Assembly: GCA_019095985.1 (NCBI GenBank)
Contig: CM032659.1
Span: forward strand, 2,223,594-2,287,593
DNA length: 64,000 bases
Source: Streblospio benedicti
Taxonomy: Eukaryota; Annelida; Polychaeta; Spionida; Spionidae
Direction: 5' to 3'
Shown: one piece after another, positions 1 through 13,640 of the stretch
How the letters are laid out: each line of letters begins with the position of its first letter
How positions within the stretch are numbered: position 1 is the first letter of the stretch
Made by a program: the position numbers and the translations under genes
The notes under the pieces: model-generated
Told to the model about the DNA's origin: nothing
Database searches by the model: none
Seen by the model: only the letters and a program-made list of their open reading frames with translations

Positions 1-664
1 ATCTTTCAATTTGATCACAATGGCATCGTCAGATTACAGGAATCCCTTTAATACTGCAAATACACTGTAAGGTAGATTGTTACAGTGTTGCAATATCTAC
101 CCATGGGTTAAAGTGTCTATTTTTGATAGACTGAGTTAGACTTGTGTTGCAAGGAAATTCAATAATTGTTTTTCTTACCCCCATGTACATGTAAGGGTAC
201 ATGTTTTGACAGAGCTAAAGCTAAAATTCCCCTAACTTCTGATTGGCTAAAGCCTAGATATAAGTTCCAGTAAAAAGAACTATGTTTGGACGAGTGTCTC
301 TTTTCTATCCGACTATAGTTTGTGAATTGAAAGATAAGCTTGCACTACATGTATATGAGGATGTCACAATATGGGCTGGTGTCCTAAGATGAAATATTAT
401 CTAAATGTTTCTAATATATCTTTAAAAGTGTGTCACATTTGAAGAAAAACATGTATATTGGACAGTATATATGCACATGGTCCCAATTGGCTCATCAAAA
501 CTATTGTCACTTATCATTCTGAGTACAAAATAAAGGTGGTTGGCTAATGTACTGTACGCTAACTGGCATTGATGTCCCTAATGATCAAATGTAAATATGT
601 ATTAACAATATTGTACATGAATGTAAACAAAAGCGTGCATGTCACAACAATGTCGTCTGCTCAC

Positions 665-3600
665 CGTGTATCGCGTTCTGTATGCGCAGCACCCACTGGG
701 AACACAGGCTCTCGTCCGGGTGCTCGAGAACCATGACAAAGTCTCGCAGCTTGGTGGCTTCTTTCTGCTCATACATATACAAGGCAATGCCCTGACACAC
801 ACCTACTCCTGCAAAGCACAACCAACATGTATCAAACCATGGGATGGTGAGTGTGGTATGTGTACTACCATGATTTACAAACACTATACAGTAAACCCTC
901 TCTATTAGGAAAACCTTCAGGACCAGTGTTTGGTGGTCTCAATAGAGAAGTGGTCTCTATACAGAGGTTGAATCTGGTAGCTTTATGAAGGGTTGGGACC
1001 TTGAAAAGTGGTCTTATTATAGAGGTGGTCTCAATAGAGATGTGGTCTTAATTAATGGGAGGTTTCACTGTACTATTAATGTGAATTGCATAGCGTTTGA
1101 TAGTAGCATATATACCATATATTCCATGATGCTGGGGCCCATGTATCAAATACATGTATCAAGATGTGGTAAATATAGTAAAATCTATGCATCAATGGTT
1201 GAGTCAACTTGAGTGGGTATGGGAATTGAACTTGTGACCAGTAGGTTGAAGTTTTGAGTAGTGGTCAGCTGGACTAGTGATGGGTGTTGAGCAAAATTAT
1301 CCTTAATGATTCTACACTGCTCTATGACAGTGAGAAAACAAACTAGGACATGTAGAGAAAACGGTTTGCATTTATAAATGTATGGATTTAGGTGGGTTGT
1401 AGCTACAATGTCTCAATCATTTCTTTATTAGACCTACCTTCATGCGTTTTCTGGTGCTTCATTCGTTTTATTGCTGCACCCAATAGCTCGTTAAAATAGA
1501 TAGCGTTATCTTCTTCGAGGGAAGCACCAAGGTCTTTTAGGGAAGTACTGCGCCGCTTGCCAAACTTCTTGGTTGTGCGACGCGCTTTTGGAACTAGTAA
1601 TAAAAGAATTAAACCATTTTCAGCAGATACGAGCTGTTCCTACAATACTGAAGTGATTTTACTTGACAAGAAACATAACCAGTAATTTAGTCCCCAAACC
1701 ATTAAGTTTATAGTTTATAATGTATACTGGTACATTGATAATAGTTTAATATTTTGCAAAGTCACAGCTAAGCATTTAAAAGAAGATGACAGAGCCCATA
1801 AAAATAATGCTCAGCCATAAATATATACACCCCTAAAAACTAGTATCAATTATCAATGTCCATTCCATTCCAAATGTAAAAAAAATAAGATTTTAAATCT
1901 ACGAGAAATAGCCATGCTTGTCTTGTTCATTAAAACGCAAGGTCACATGATATGACGTAAGGGGATGATTTTGATGATACATACCATGGATTTTGAATGG
2001 CAGATGCCACATTTAAACATTGGAGAGATAGGCAGCTTATTATGTGTAGTCAAATTTCATCTGACAAAAATCATTCTCTTAACGTACTGCCACTTCGCAT
2101 ATTATTTTGGTGATTTTATAGCTTGCATTACATGTATATTCCCTGGTATTAGATAGGTCTTCTCTTAGCCCTGAATGACTGAATGCAATTTGCTTGATAC
2201 ACAAAACATCATATACACCGCACGAGCTTTTAATATTTACCTTTATTTGATCCTGACACCGATGAGTATGAGATTTTTTCATCATTGAGCACCACATCGT
2301 ACGCATGACCATCAATTTGGAAAATTCCAGTGAGGTTTCCAGTGGAAATTTCCATATTGTTTGGTGGTACGTAGAAAGAAGCATTGGAAGACCTTCGGGT
2401 GTAGTTGGAAGCATTAGACATCTTACGCCTGAAATTAAGATAAAAACACTGTTTATTAACAGTAAATAAGGCACAGGAGTCAATATCACACCCGAATTAT
2501 TTTTGTCAGATGTAATTATATTACAATCGTAAGACGGATATTCATGTATTCGAGTTTGAGACTACATGTAATACATCAACTGTAATACTTCAAAATGGTT
2601 GTACAGGTACATGGATGACAACCATACTAAAGATGGAAATTGCGATTTCTGCACATGCAGTGGAGTTTACAAGCCATCTTAACTCCCTCGATCTGGACAT
2701 CGAATTCACCACTAATGTTGAGAAGAATGAAGGTCTAGCTTTCTTTTACCAAAACAATGAAGATGGATGTTTAAGGTAAAGATTTACCAGAAGCTGACTC
2801 AGGATATTTATACCTTGAATCTAACCACCTTCTAGGTCATAAGCTAAGTGTAATCAATACTCTGTATCACTGAGACCAAGACTGAACATTACTAAAGATG
2901 AAGACAATATAGATAAAAGAATGCAAATATGTAAACCAGGCCCTTTCATAGTGAGGATATCCGAAATGGGCAATTGACAAAGGATAAGTTTCCCCTGACC
3001 CCGAGAGGAAGAAAAAGAGAGAGACTGAAGATGACTGCATGAAGACTTCCTTGTATTTTAGTAAATAACACAATCTCTCCTACACTCAAAACTAAAAGCC
3101 ATCTTTTATTGATACTATTTTGAATAGAACAAATATTCTTATGACTGAGCGTATTAACCTTTAAGTTGTTCTGCACATCTGCATTACAGACATTTAAGAT
3201 GTTTTATACATGACATTAGAAAAACATTTGCTTCACATTTTTCTTATTATTAACTATACTTTAGAGCCAATAGACTCTATGAGGTTATAGATCAAATCAA
3301 TTTGGAGAAAAACAGCTTCTGAATGTTGTAAGTGCATGAAGTACTGAGCCCTACTTAGCATGAAGTGTCTCTCAAGATCATGACACACTCTCTCACACAA
3401 CCCTCACAAAACTTCCTGTTTGTGACATGAAACCGCATAAAAGTGTCAACAGATTTATTGATCCAGCCACACGGATCTGTGCTTAATGCAGATCGTTCGT
3501 CATTTGACATGCCTCGACCAAGTAGAATTCTCATAGGTCAATAATTAGTGCACGTTAACATGGGAAAGAATATTCTATGAAATCATCAATCTAACAGTGA

Positions 3601-6600
3601 TTATTTATAGAATATTCTACAAATTAGATTGTTGTTTTCATGATTTGAAAGTGAAAACCTGACATGAATACTATGATACGTGTATTTTACCCGTTTATGA
3701 GTATAATCGTTTTAAGCATATGCAACTTTTAATGTACTCAGTGTCTCATTGGTCGAGGACGGCCTGACAATATTTTATATTGAATGTCTTCATAACTTTT
3801 TTTTATTCCATAACATACATGGGATACACAAAAGAAAACTTTTCATAAATATATTGTGCATACTAGATCTAATTCATTGCATTGCTTGACTAAACAAACT
3901 GAATATCTTTTACATTTCAGTGGATATACATGTATACCAAATTGGTACTTGTATGGCAAATTATATTTATAACTTTCATGTATTTGTCTTGCTACTGGTA
4001 TACACTTGTATAATAAGTGCATGCTCAATGAAATGTTTGAAATATTTTCATTTCGTTAGCGTCTTGAAAAACTCTATTTTCTTAACATGGCAAATGCACC
4101 ATGAACAAAAAACAATAATTCTTCCCTAAATACTACATATGTTTGATATATTTTAAATTCAAAAGGAGTGCTAGCAATTCATGGGCACATTCTTTTGTAG
4201 TCATGATCTTTTATGTACAACATAGTAGATTATCTTTAGAAAATGACAGGCCCCTATTGTTCCAGATAATGAATCATAAGCATATTAACCCCCCATGAGC
4301 ATATAACCCCCCCCAAAAAAACCCCACTTTAGCATTTTGGAACAATCCACTAAATAGGAAAGTATCTTTCATGAGTAGATCCAGGGAAATGAGAGAATGT
4401 TGAAAAGTAAGGAGGAGCGACATTATAAGTACTATATCCTTTGTATCATTGGACTCGCTGAGTACTATGTACATTTTGATGTACACTTGTAGACTCTCTA
4501 CTCAAAAACTACCATCCAGTGAAACCCACTAAAACTATCAGCAACAACCCCCACCCCCACTTAACAAGAATCTGTTTGTTAACTAAACTTAACAATAACA
4601 ATTTACTCACCTTATTGTGGGGGTGCCGGCTGAAAGCGTGGGTCCCGCGACGCCACTCGTGCCACTCGGTCGAGGTGGTTTGCTGCCACTGCGTGAGGGT
4701 GGCCGGTCCGTGGCATCATACTCCTTGGACATGGGGGGTCGGCGGCCCGTGGGCGGCCGAGACTGATGGCCCGTCCGTGGGCGCCGTGAGCCTGAGGGGT
4801 GGAAGGTGGTGGTCATTTAAAAACAGAACATTCCTTTTGAAAATGATCTGAAAAATAGGCTTACCGTATAATCGTACATAAAGCCACATGCGCCTATAAC
4901 TGAAAAAAAATCGCTATTTTAGTGGTGTCCTGGGGGTCATGCGTGATCTCTGATATAGGCCCATGCCCCTTTATACGAACATGAAGCGCACCCCACCTAG
5001 AACCCTCAATATATTGACCGAGAGAAACTTTCCTTGGTGTATAGGTCATGATATTAAATATACAGTAGCTACACATTGTAGGGAATAACAGACAGCAACC
5101 TCAAACCAAATATTATACATCTTGATTGGAAAGTGATTATTTTTTCCACTTACTCAAAAATAATCATTCAGCCATACATTGTATTTTACACTGGAGTGGC
5201 GAAATAAAGTGCTTGAGCTGTTACCGTAGGACTAATGAGATGTTAGAGTTATATAAATAGAAAATACATGTATATAAAAAATATATATACATAAGAATGT
5301 ATTTGTTGGACCACTGAAATTGTTTTGTGGGGTATAATTCACTCACCATCATCTGTGTCAATGTCGGTCACTTCTCTGCTGCTGACAGCTGGAGATTTGG
5401 CTGACTTTTTCTGACTTAGACTGTCCGAGTCTTCATCGTCCTCTGAGCCGAGGTGAAATGCTGCAATGGCACTCCTTGGAGCATCTCCCTGGTCTTCCTC
5501 ATCTTCAGACTCCTAAAACAGCATTATAATTGTATAACTGTGTAGCGGTGTATAGTTATGAATCTGTATCATGTGCCATCCATGTTGACTTCAAAATGGA
5601 GTCTATAATCACGTAATAAGTGACAAAAAATGTCATGTTCAACCTTAATTTCTATGTCGAATGCTGCTCCTCTTTGTAAAGGGATAAGTAAACACATATT
5701 TTTAACTTTTATCTTAGTAAATGGCCTTGTTTTGAGAATTACATACATGTATTCTTTTTCTTTAAAAGCATAAGTATGAAATGATATGTCCATTAGCATA
5801 GAATGAAATCATGAATGTCCAGAAACCCAGATGTGAGCTTGGACCAGTTACTTTTCATAGTTACAGTTACCCTGCCATAACATCATTGTATCAGATTACA
5901 CATCTTTACTTCCATAATAACTTCCCGTTGAGTATTCAGTACTCTGTACCCATGGGATGATTTTTCTCAATACCCAAACTCTACACTTTCACTTGACATT
6001 GAACCTTTTATCTAACAACCATGAGATAATCAAGTTGGACTGTTCTTGGTTACAATAGAATCTCAATAGAAGCTCCAGCCAAGTTTTTTTTTACTACAGA
6101 GGGGAATTTGATTGGTAAGGAGCTCTCCCTGTATTTTACTGATCCAGCTGGAGCTGCATTCTACAAGGGTCTCTACATGACTGTAGTCATCTCAGTCTAC
6201 CTTTGCAAATCACATTATTGCTGTCTTTGGTACCAGATTTCTCTATAAAGCTGTCTGAGCTGACATCATTATTACAAAAAACTATGCTGACAATGTTGTA
6301 ACGAACACCTTAACTCTCCTAGTTTTGAATGTATAATGGTTGTAATCAAGATCGGCATTGCTATGTGCATGGTCATGTCCCAGGCATTCTAAATGCAAAT
6401 TTGAACTATGCTTCCTGATTCAAGATAATTTTATATTGTTTATTGCCTTCAAACAGGAAATTGGAAATCATGTGGCGATTGAAGGATAGCATGAGCTTAC
6501 TAAGTTGAACACAAAACTGTTAACAAACCTGTGACCATATAAATATTTTACATTGTTCTATTTTTTCTTCCTTGAGAGTGCGTACGAGGAAGAGGAGAAA

Positions 6601-9600
6601 AAAAAGGAGAAAGGGATGAAGTTAAGTCTGCCATAGCAATGTACAGTAGAAACTCTAATCAAGACCACCTCTATATTAAGACCACTTTTCACAGTCCTAA
6701 ACCTTCATAAGCTATCAAAATGAATCTCTGTATAGAGACCACCTTTCTATTGAGACCATCTAACACTGGTCCCATTGAACGGTGGTCCGAATGGAGAGGT
6801 TCTATTGTAATGGGTGAAGTCATTGTTGCGTACTTTGGGGAGCTGGCCTTGCTACGGTACTTGAATAGCCAATAGGTTATGAGCTGAGCCACTATGTTTG
6901 TGTAAAGAGAGGCACAATCAATATTCAATCGTAAGCTGCATAACATAACTTAATGTATACAAATAATGAATGTAAATAAGGTGTCTGTCTCTTGCAGAAT
7001 GTCAGGAATTGTGAACATCATATATGATAATATATAATATGAATATTATATTAGCATTTTCCATTGTATGAGTATCACTACCTACATGTACATGTATATA
7101 TATCTGAATTCATTGTATATAATGAATACAAAATAACACAAAAGAGTAAATGAAATGTTGCATTCATATTTCAAATGTGCATTTGATTGGCTTTTGAATT
7201 AATCCGTCTGTAACCATGGTAAAGAAAAATCAGGGAATTTGTTGGAAACAAATAGTGATTATAATTTTAGATGTGGCAAAATTGTGGGGGCCTGATCATG
7301 AATGAAGCATTGTTCACGTACAGCCCTACCACATAATACTAGTATATATCATATTCTTGACTCACTAAACATTTCTGACCTAGATTTCTTCAGATAAAGC
7401 ACACATCTATCAATAAAATATTGTCTTCAATTCAATTGCAATTGAAATTTATACCAGCCTTTATAAAAGATTTAACAATCAATGACATTCACATTGACCA
7501 GTGTAGGTCTGATCCTTATAAAAACACAAGACCATATGATAATAACAATTTCACTTCATTTTTATATAGTTTTAAACTTAATGTTTCATAATAATATAAG
7601 TTTGTGATCATGTTTAGCTAAACTACTGCGAAAATTACATTCATTCATAAAATATGAACAATTCAAAATACAATCTTCATTGTAGAGAGTGCTGATGTCT
7701 TTTAAAGTGTGAAGACTACGGAGTGGAATGTTGACTCCGATCTGGAAGAATTTTTTGTGAGAAATGTGTTTCAAGTCTAAGTTTCAGGTGGGAAACTATA
7801 TGTTATAATTCCTATGGTTCTACTTTATGGTGTACTTTCAAGCAAAGTGTTTTTAAAAAGTATAAAGTTGCTTTCAATAACATTTATCGAAAATCATTTC
7901 ATGTACAACTTGGTGATAGTGTTTCACATTCATTTGTTATTGATAGACTTGATAGTTTTAATGTTTTAATGAGAAAAAATACCTATGGTTTTAAGAAAAG
8001 ATTATCGATTGTAAATAATTGTCTAATTCAAAATATAATCAATAGTAATTTTTTCATTCGCTCTTCTGCATTATACAGAAGGTGGAATGATTTTCTATAT
8101 CTGTGATGTATCTTATTATCATTTATTTTTATTACTATGGGCTGTATATTTGAATTAAATAAATAGAAAATAAATAAAAGGGAACAAGATATCCTGTCCG
8201 TGCTCTTACTATAATTATAAGAAATGGTTCAAATTTTAAGAATATAGTATAAATACAAATTATTGACTCTTATGAACTGTCACACATATAAAATAACATG
8301 CTATATTAGTTAAACAAAATAATATCAACAAACCTCATCATCCACTGCTCCCCATCCTTGCCTCTGTGGTGGTTTAATTTTTCCCTTTTTCCGAGAATAT
8401 ACAGTATCCTCATCTGAGTCATAACAATATTCATCCCGCTTTTTAGTTCTCATATCAGTCCGTTCGTCTCTGCTATCCACATCAGCCTTTCTCTCCTTTC
8501 TCTGACTAGACCTAACACATGAACCACGCTTTGTGTTGTAATCCATTTCTGCATCGCGTTTTTTCCTATGACTTGCCCTTAGCTGTGATTTCTTCTCATC
8601 AGGGTACAGTTCATCATGCACATCATCAATATCCATTGAGTCTCGTCGCTCTGTATGTTTTTGCTTTCTAAAGCTGGCTCTTGTTCTATCAGAGTCATTA
8701 TAATATCCTTCATCATTGTCATCTACTTGCATTGAGGATTCTAAGTTGACCTCATCTTGATTACGACGTTTACTTCTGCTACTGTTGTACACACCTGTAA
8801 AAATGTATAACTGTGTATATATTTCTAAATTTGTGATGAATTGATTCGTAAAATATAACTATGTAAAACGGAGTTACCACTGGTAAGGTTAGTGTTAATC
8901 AAAGAATAGTTACCTATATTTGTATGGTAGAGGACATATTCCAGTTTCATTTTACATAAGTTGATAAAGTTTTGGTACTGATGGCAATAATACTAGTGTG
9001 CCCTGGGCCCGACCCCCACACAATTGTATTGATAAACTTCTTCATTTTGAACCCATCTATATCGTTATTATTTTAACTTTACTGATATTGAAAACCAATT
9101 GCATGTTATGTGTGTTATGAAACAGACTTGTGTAATGATATTTCTTTATTTTAACGAAATATCTAGTGAAAAGTATAAGATAAAACTTGCATTGTCATCT
9201 TGCTTTTTCTACATACTACCATATAACTATACTATACTCATCACATAATCCTCAAACATCATTCATGTACTTGTAAGTCTGTAAAAATGACTAGTAAAAT
9301 CTTATTTCTTTCTGCTTCTTCAAAACTTGGTCCTGTACATATACATAAATTGTATACAACATCGCACTTTTTAATCAGAAGTCTCTGAATTTTGAGATAT
9401 CTAGATACGTTATTTTTTTTCCTCAAAATTAGCTATGGATTACGGTGTAGGGGCGAGTAGAAATATCTTAAAGGAAAGTACAAATAGCAGGTAACACCTG
9501 TAATGTCTCCAGAAGCCTTTACCTGACTTTTACCGCTTTTCCCCTCTGTGGGGCTAAAAAAATTCAATGGGCAAGTACAAGATTTGAGTAGGTTTTCAGT

Positions 9601-11886
9601 AATTCTAGAACTTATTTAAGAAGATTAAACTATTACAGTGTAATTAGTAAATGCAATTAGTAAATGTAATTAGTAATTTTTACACTAACCCTAAAACCAA
9701 CATATAAATAATAATTTTACAGAACTACATATAGAAAACTGCCAGCTTGCCACCAACAAAAATATTGAAAATAAAACAAAGAAAAATTGCAGAAAGAAAT
9801 TATATGGTCTACAACTACAACTGTAGAAGTGTTGTCATACACATAGAATAAAAGATAAATACACCCCACTCCATTTTTACTACATGACTTAGCTTGAAAA
9901 AAAAAATTACCCTTTTTTCTATTTCTTTTATGTCCTGAAAACAAATATGTATGTTGGATTAGCTAAAAAGAAATCTGTGTTACAGGTAACTTAGAGCACA
10001 TGTTACCGTAACTGATCAAGCATTACAGTTGAACTATCAAGATGTATTAATTCTAGGTTAACCTAAATGTTATTGTCAAAATCTCCTTTTTAGATTTAGA
10101 AACACATTTTATCATGGAACTCCAAACTTGAATTGAATTGTAGATAACGTGCATGTATATGCATGCAAGTTAGTGTAAGAATAAGTAGGTAAGGGTAGGC
10201 AAGTCATGCAAAACAAAGTTGCTCTACAAATGTTTAAATTGAATGTTTATCTTGAATATTTACGTGCATTTTATCAATGCCAATCACATGTGCATATGAA
10301 AACAACATGGCAATCAATGAAAAATCGGGTGAGAGAAAAAAATTATCTCATCAATCAACTATTACCTTACCATTTCTAGTAAAATTAGAGTCATCATCCT
10401 CTTCTCTTCTCCTATGTCTGTGACTTTTTCTTTTTGGTTCACCTCTTTCAGCAAAGGTTTCCTCAGCAAAGTTATCCTCATTTACACCATTAGTATACTT
10501 TACAACACCACCCGTCTTTAAACTATGGGATAATGTAATTGGTTCACGAGTATCTTCTTTAAAAAGAGCTTCATTCTCAACATTCAAACCATCATCATCG
10601 TCATCATTATCACCATACATAGATGGATGCTGGTTCTTTTTACTTGAGTGACTTTTACTTACTGCTGTAGGCTTGTCTTCCCCATCATCATACATGTTTT
10701 TATGTTTCTTTCTATGAGATTGACTTTTCCTAATTGATTCAGATCTGTCATAGAACTCACTGTTGTCATCAGATTTTGCTCTGCGACTTTGACTTTTCCT
10801 ACTTGGTGCAGATCTATTTCCAAAGTCATCATTCTGGTCGTCATCCACATACGCTGATTGCTGTTTCTTTTTACGAGACTGACTCTTTCTAACAGTTTCT
10901 GTCCTTTCATTAAAGCCATTGCCATACATATCATCTTCACCATCATCATTATTATCATACATTGATCTTTGTTGTCTATTATAAGATTGACTTTTTGTAC
11001 CAAATCTTTCGTTAACATCCTCTTCTTCAACATTCTCTACCACCTCTTGTTTTTTTAATACTTTTTTTTTCCTTCGGTTCACATCATCAGTACTTCTATG
11101 ACTTCGCCTTTGCGCACTAGATCCAAAATCCATACTGTTATGAACATCATCCATGGTATCATTTAATGTTTGAAGTCCTGATTCTGCATTTTGAACACTC
11201 TCTTCACCATATTTCTTTTTCCTTCTATTTTGTCTTTGCTTACTTATAGTATCTGTTCCATTTGACTCCTGATTTTGCTGTCGTCTTCTACTTCTTGGCC
11301 CATATCCTGTATCTTCGATTTCTTCAAATTTCTGAATATTCTTTTTATTCCGACTTCCTTCCATTTCATAACCATCCTGAAATGATTGAGTACCATTGTT
11401 TCCCTCTCGTCTTCGAGCTCGTGATTTACTTGTACTTTTGTGGACATCAAAAGTCTCTGTTGAACAATCAATAGGCTCAGGGCTTTTTAGACGACCACCT
11501 GCTTTGTCTACAATAGTAGTAAATTCCATAACTTCACTATCATCATCATCCCATGAATTTCTGTTATTTACTGTCATTACCATGGATTTAGACTGTTGAG
11601 GTAGCTTTTTACTTCCCAATAAATCTGGTACTGATTCACTATTAGTTTCATCACCATATCGTTTTTCACGTCTTTTTTTACGGCTTTTACCAGGTTGTGG
11701 GCTATCATCATCAATAACAAAATTTTTGTCATTGTTATTTATCAATGAGGATTTTCCATGACCATTAAAGGTTTGTTTATTTTTTCCTCCTTTATAACGC
11801 TTTACTTCTGATGGTATCTCATGAACATCTAGGTCTAAAAGTTCATCAACTTCTCTGCTTAAATCTTCCAATGTCATATCAGCCAT
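665..11886 (-). CDS. CERKL: ceramide kinase-like (CERKL/CERK family) protein, N-terminal and PH-like part; 3' end off window
   Basis: Eight exons with matching phases, in gene order: 11886-10371 (start ATG), 9934-9911 (24-base microexon), 8794-8334, 5512-5347, 4791-4611, 2428-2241, 1593-1438 and 808-665. They give about 945 residues before the window edge. The last three exons look like the N-terminal PH-like region of CERKL: GIFQIDGHAYDVVL, then a basic linker, then QGIALYMYEQKEATKLRD and a segment with SLCSQWVLRIQNAIHG. This follows the order I remember in vertebrate CERKL (GIFEI..DVVL; LLGITLFICLKKEQNKLKD). The lipid-kinase catalytic exons would lie left of position 1. The first ~800 residues are low-complexity, rich in Lys, Arg, Ser and Asp, and begin MADMTLEDLSREVDELLDL; vertebrate CERKL is only about 530 residues in all. 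I chose ATG 11886 because the longer reading starts at a GTG. The family assignment rests on memory of the human sequence; lipid substrate cannot be inferred. Confidence 0.62.
888..1071 (-). mobile_element. MITE family A
   Basis: About 180 bases with terminal inverted repeats of the type ACAGTAGAACCTCTC, flanked by TA. The interior is built from repeated gaccacctctctattgagac-like words. Five copies occur in this window. Confidence 0.65.
1205..1335 (+). mobile_element. SINE family 1, degraded fragment
   Basis: Recognised by gaattgaacttgtgaccag, ggactagtgatgggtgttga, gcaaaattatcctt and acactgctctatg. The head is lost and it is heavily diverged. Confidence 0.5.
2590..2870 (+). mobile_element. 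Penelope-like retroelement relic (reverse transcriptase C-terminal part)
   Basis: Translation in pieces gives SHLNSLDLDIEFTTNVEKNE and, further on, KIYQKLTQDIYTLNLTTF. These resemble the end of Penelope-like (GIY-YIG) reverse transcriptases (HLNS...I.FT.E.E..G.L.FLD...; YRKPTHTDRYL.F.SHHP). It is a short, old, broken fossil; no ends or terminal repeats could be defined. Confidence 0.55.
2900..4600. other. intron of the CERKL-like gene, nothing clear
   Basis: AT-rich; the short open frames are not supported by splice phase or homology. Runs of C and A near 4290-4330 only. Confidence 0.4.
6643..6808 (+). mobile_element. MITE family A
   Basis: Starts acagtagaaactctaatcaa and ends gagaggttctattgt; the interior contains ctaacactggtccca as in the other copies. 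Confidence 0.65.
7786..8180 (+). mobile_element. LINE 3' end (CR1/Jockey-like), truncated
   Basis: A frame without its own start reads ETICYNSYGSTLWCTFKQSV, then KKYKVAFNNIYRKSFHVQLG, and ends RSSALYRRWNDFLYL at a stop at 8104. This is the typical C-terminal tail after the reverse transcriptase of CR1-type LINEs (Y...LW.....K..VA.N...R). A short 3' UTR (actatgggctgtatatttgaa) and an aaataaat-rich tail to about 8180 follow. The 5' part is missing, as usual for truncated insertions. It lies in an intron of the CERKL-like gene, antisense to it. Confidence 0.7.
8800..9905. other. intron of the CERKL-like gene, no further feature seen
   Basis: AT-rich sequence between the microexon and the next exon; no convincing open frame, repeat or RNA gene was found. 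Confidence 0.4.
10371..11886 (-). other. first coding exon of the CERKL-like gene: disordered, internally repetitive
   Basis: This exon encodes about 505 residues of low-complexity sequence. A motif of the form RKSQSRRKK or SRKKKQ, followed by an acidic stretch such as DDDQNDD or DGEDD, recurs roughly every 25-30 residues in the second half (bases about 10600-11000). This looks like an imperfect tandem expansion. Alternating basic and acidic blocks suggest an unstructured, possibly nucleic-acid- or microtubule-binding tail, but no domain is recognisable. The donor after AATG (GTAAGG) joins in phase with the 24-base microexon at 9911-9934, which itself encodes only HKRNRKK plus two split glycine codons. 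Confidence 0.7.
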
Positions 11887-12439
11887 TTTAAAAACAATTG
11901 ATAAAATTAACTTCACTTTTCTATCGCTAGAGAGGTTCTACAGAACAGTCCTGGTATGACATACTAGTACTCTGCTGCATGAAGAGTAGTAGTTAAAATA
12001 CCACATATTCCAAATGTAGACCTATATAATCACAACTTGAATGTCTATGTTATCACCATTCCACCCGTCAAAAACTCATTCCATATCATTTGATTTAGTA
12101 AACACTGTCACTAGCCGCAGTGCAAGTGACATACTGACAAGTCAATCTTTGGAAGTTTGGTGCATGTGGGGATTTAAATGAGTCTTTCATTATCATTCCA
12201 TGATGCAGGGTAAAAATAACAAGTCAAATCAATGCATATAGCATTCTTGAAATATATTCATGATAAATATACTATCCTATAGTGTAACAGACAAGATAGA
12301 ACAGTTTTTTGTTCTTCTAAGCTGCTTTGTTTTGACAAGTTACTCGAAACTAATGAAGCTTACTGAGTCCGCAGTCAATGGCGGTCTTATTTTTGATTGG
12401 CCTAAAATGAAGAAGCACCTGCAGGGATATATGGATGGC

Positions 12440-12665
12440 GATGTGACAGTTGGAATATGTCAATACAGTTCGATCCCTCTTCAGCCATTCGGTTTTTAGT
12501 GGTGAGAGGGACAGATATGTGTGTATGGTTGATTTGTGGGGGTGGGGGGTCATTCAACTTTTTAAAATGTTGATGGGGGGGGGGTCGGTTAATATTTCTT
12601 TGAGCCCCAAAAAATGGACCCCCCACGGTATTGTTATTAAATATCGTTCCCCCAATAGACCCAGA
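12440..12665. repeat. G-run interspersed repeat (copies also at 56360-56505, 56570-56665, 53265-53430, 29390-29500)
   Basis: G (or C) tracts of 6-10 bases, the phrase ccccaaaaaatggacccccc or its complement, and an end resembling gatcataaataacgat. The 56360 copy is inverted relative to this one. Confidence 0.5.
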
Positions 12666-13470
12666 TGGTGGATATAGCTAGTATTTATTATTTCATGATT
12701 CTAAATATCAAATGGAACCTACTGTAGATCTAATACAAAATTACATCCACCCCATAGAATACAAAAAACATTTAGAAAATGAGAGGACTAGCCCATAAGA
12801 TCCCACCTGGCAAAACATTTAGAACGTATATTTTCTAAGCAAAAGTGACGTGCACATGCCAACTTATTTCTTACTGGACTTGTTTTCTTTAAATTTTGTC
12901 GATTCATTACTTTCAGGTACCCAACAATGATATTCATGTACGACACCTCCATGAAAGCGCCCCCTCCACCCTCCACTAATATCTGGAAAAGACCCAAATA
13001 CATGAACAATTTGGGTGCATTTGAAATAAGCACCAAGCGGTCACCATGAAATTTTCAACTGACAAACCAAATTTTATCACATGCATGTAGACTATATGCG
13101 ACCTAGCTGAAAGGATGAACGGGACATAAACTGAAAACTATAACTTTTGTGGCATTTTGTAGACTTTTTAGAAAAGTGAATCATTATTTTTCAAGCAATG
13201 AATCCCTAAAGCCTTCTACTGCGCATTATCTGCCTGTATAATGGCCAGCTTTTAGTTGTAGTTTCTTTTTAACCTATACACATATAGAAAGCAAAGTTCG
13301 TTGGGTTTCATGCATCTTTGTTGTTACACGTATATACTTGATGTTCATTTGTTCAAGTGTTTTGAGCAGAAGATGTGTGAAATGTCATTCTGAATCTGGG
13401 TTATAAGGTTCTTAAACCACCTGGTTTATAATTATAAAACAATCATAACATATGGATTCGGAAATATCTT

Positions 13471-13640
13471 TTGGCTGAGACAAGGAGCTGGACTCATGAC
13501 CACAAGGTCATGGGTTCAATTCCCAGTTTGGTCTGGTGGTGAGTCATTGAGTGTTGAGTAAACTTTTCCCTTAAGAGTTGCACTGCACTGCTCTGCTCTG
13601 TGGGAGCTGCACATTAATTAGGTAGATTATCGCATCGAAG
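13471..13640 (+). mobile_element. SINE family 1, partial and diverged
   Basis: Shows aaggagctggactcatgacc, B-box ggtcatgggttcaattccc, ctggtggtgagtcattgagtgttgag and cacattaattaggtag. These are the body landmarks of family 1; the 3' half is missing. Confidence 0.7.
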
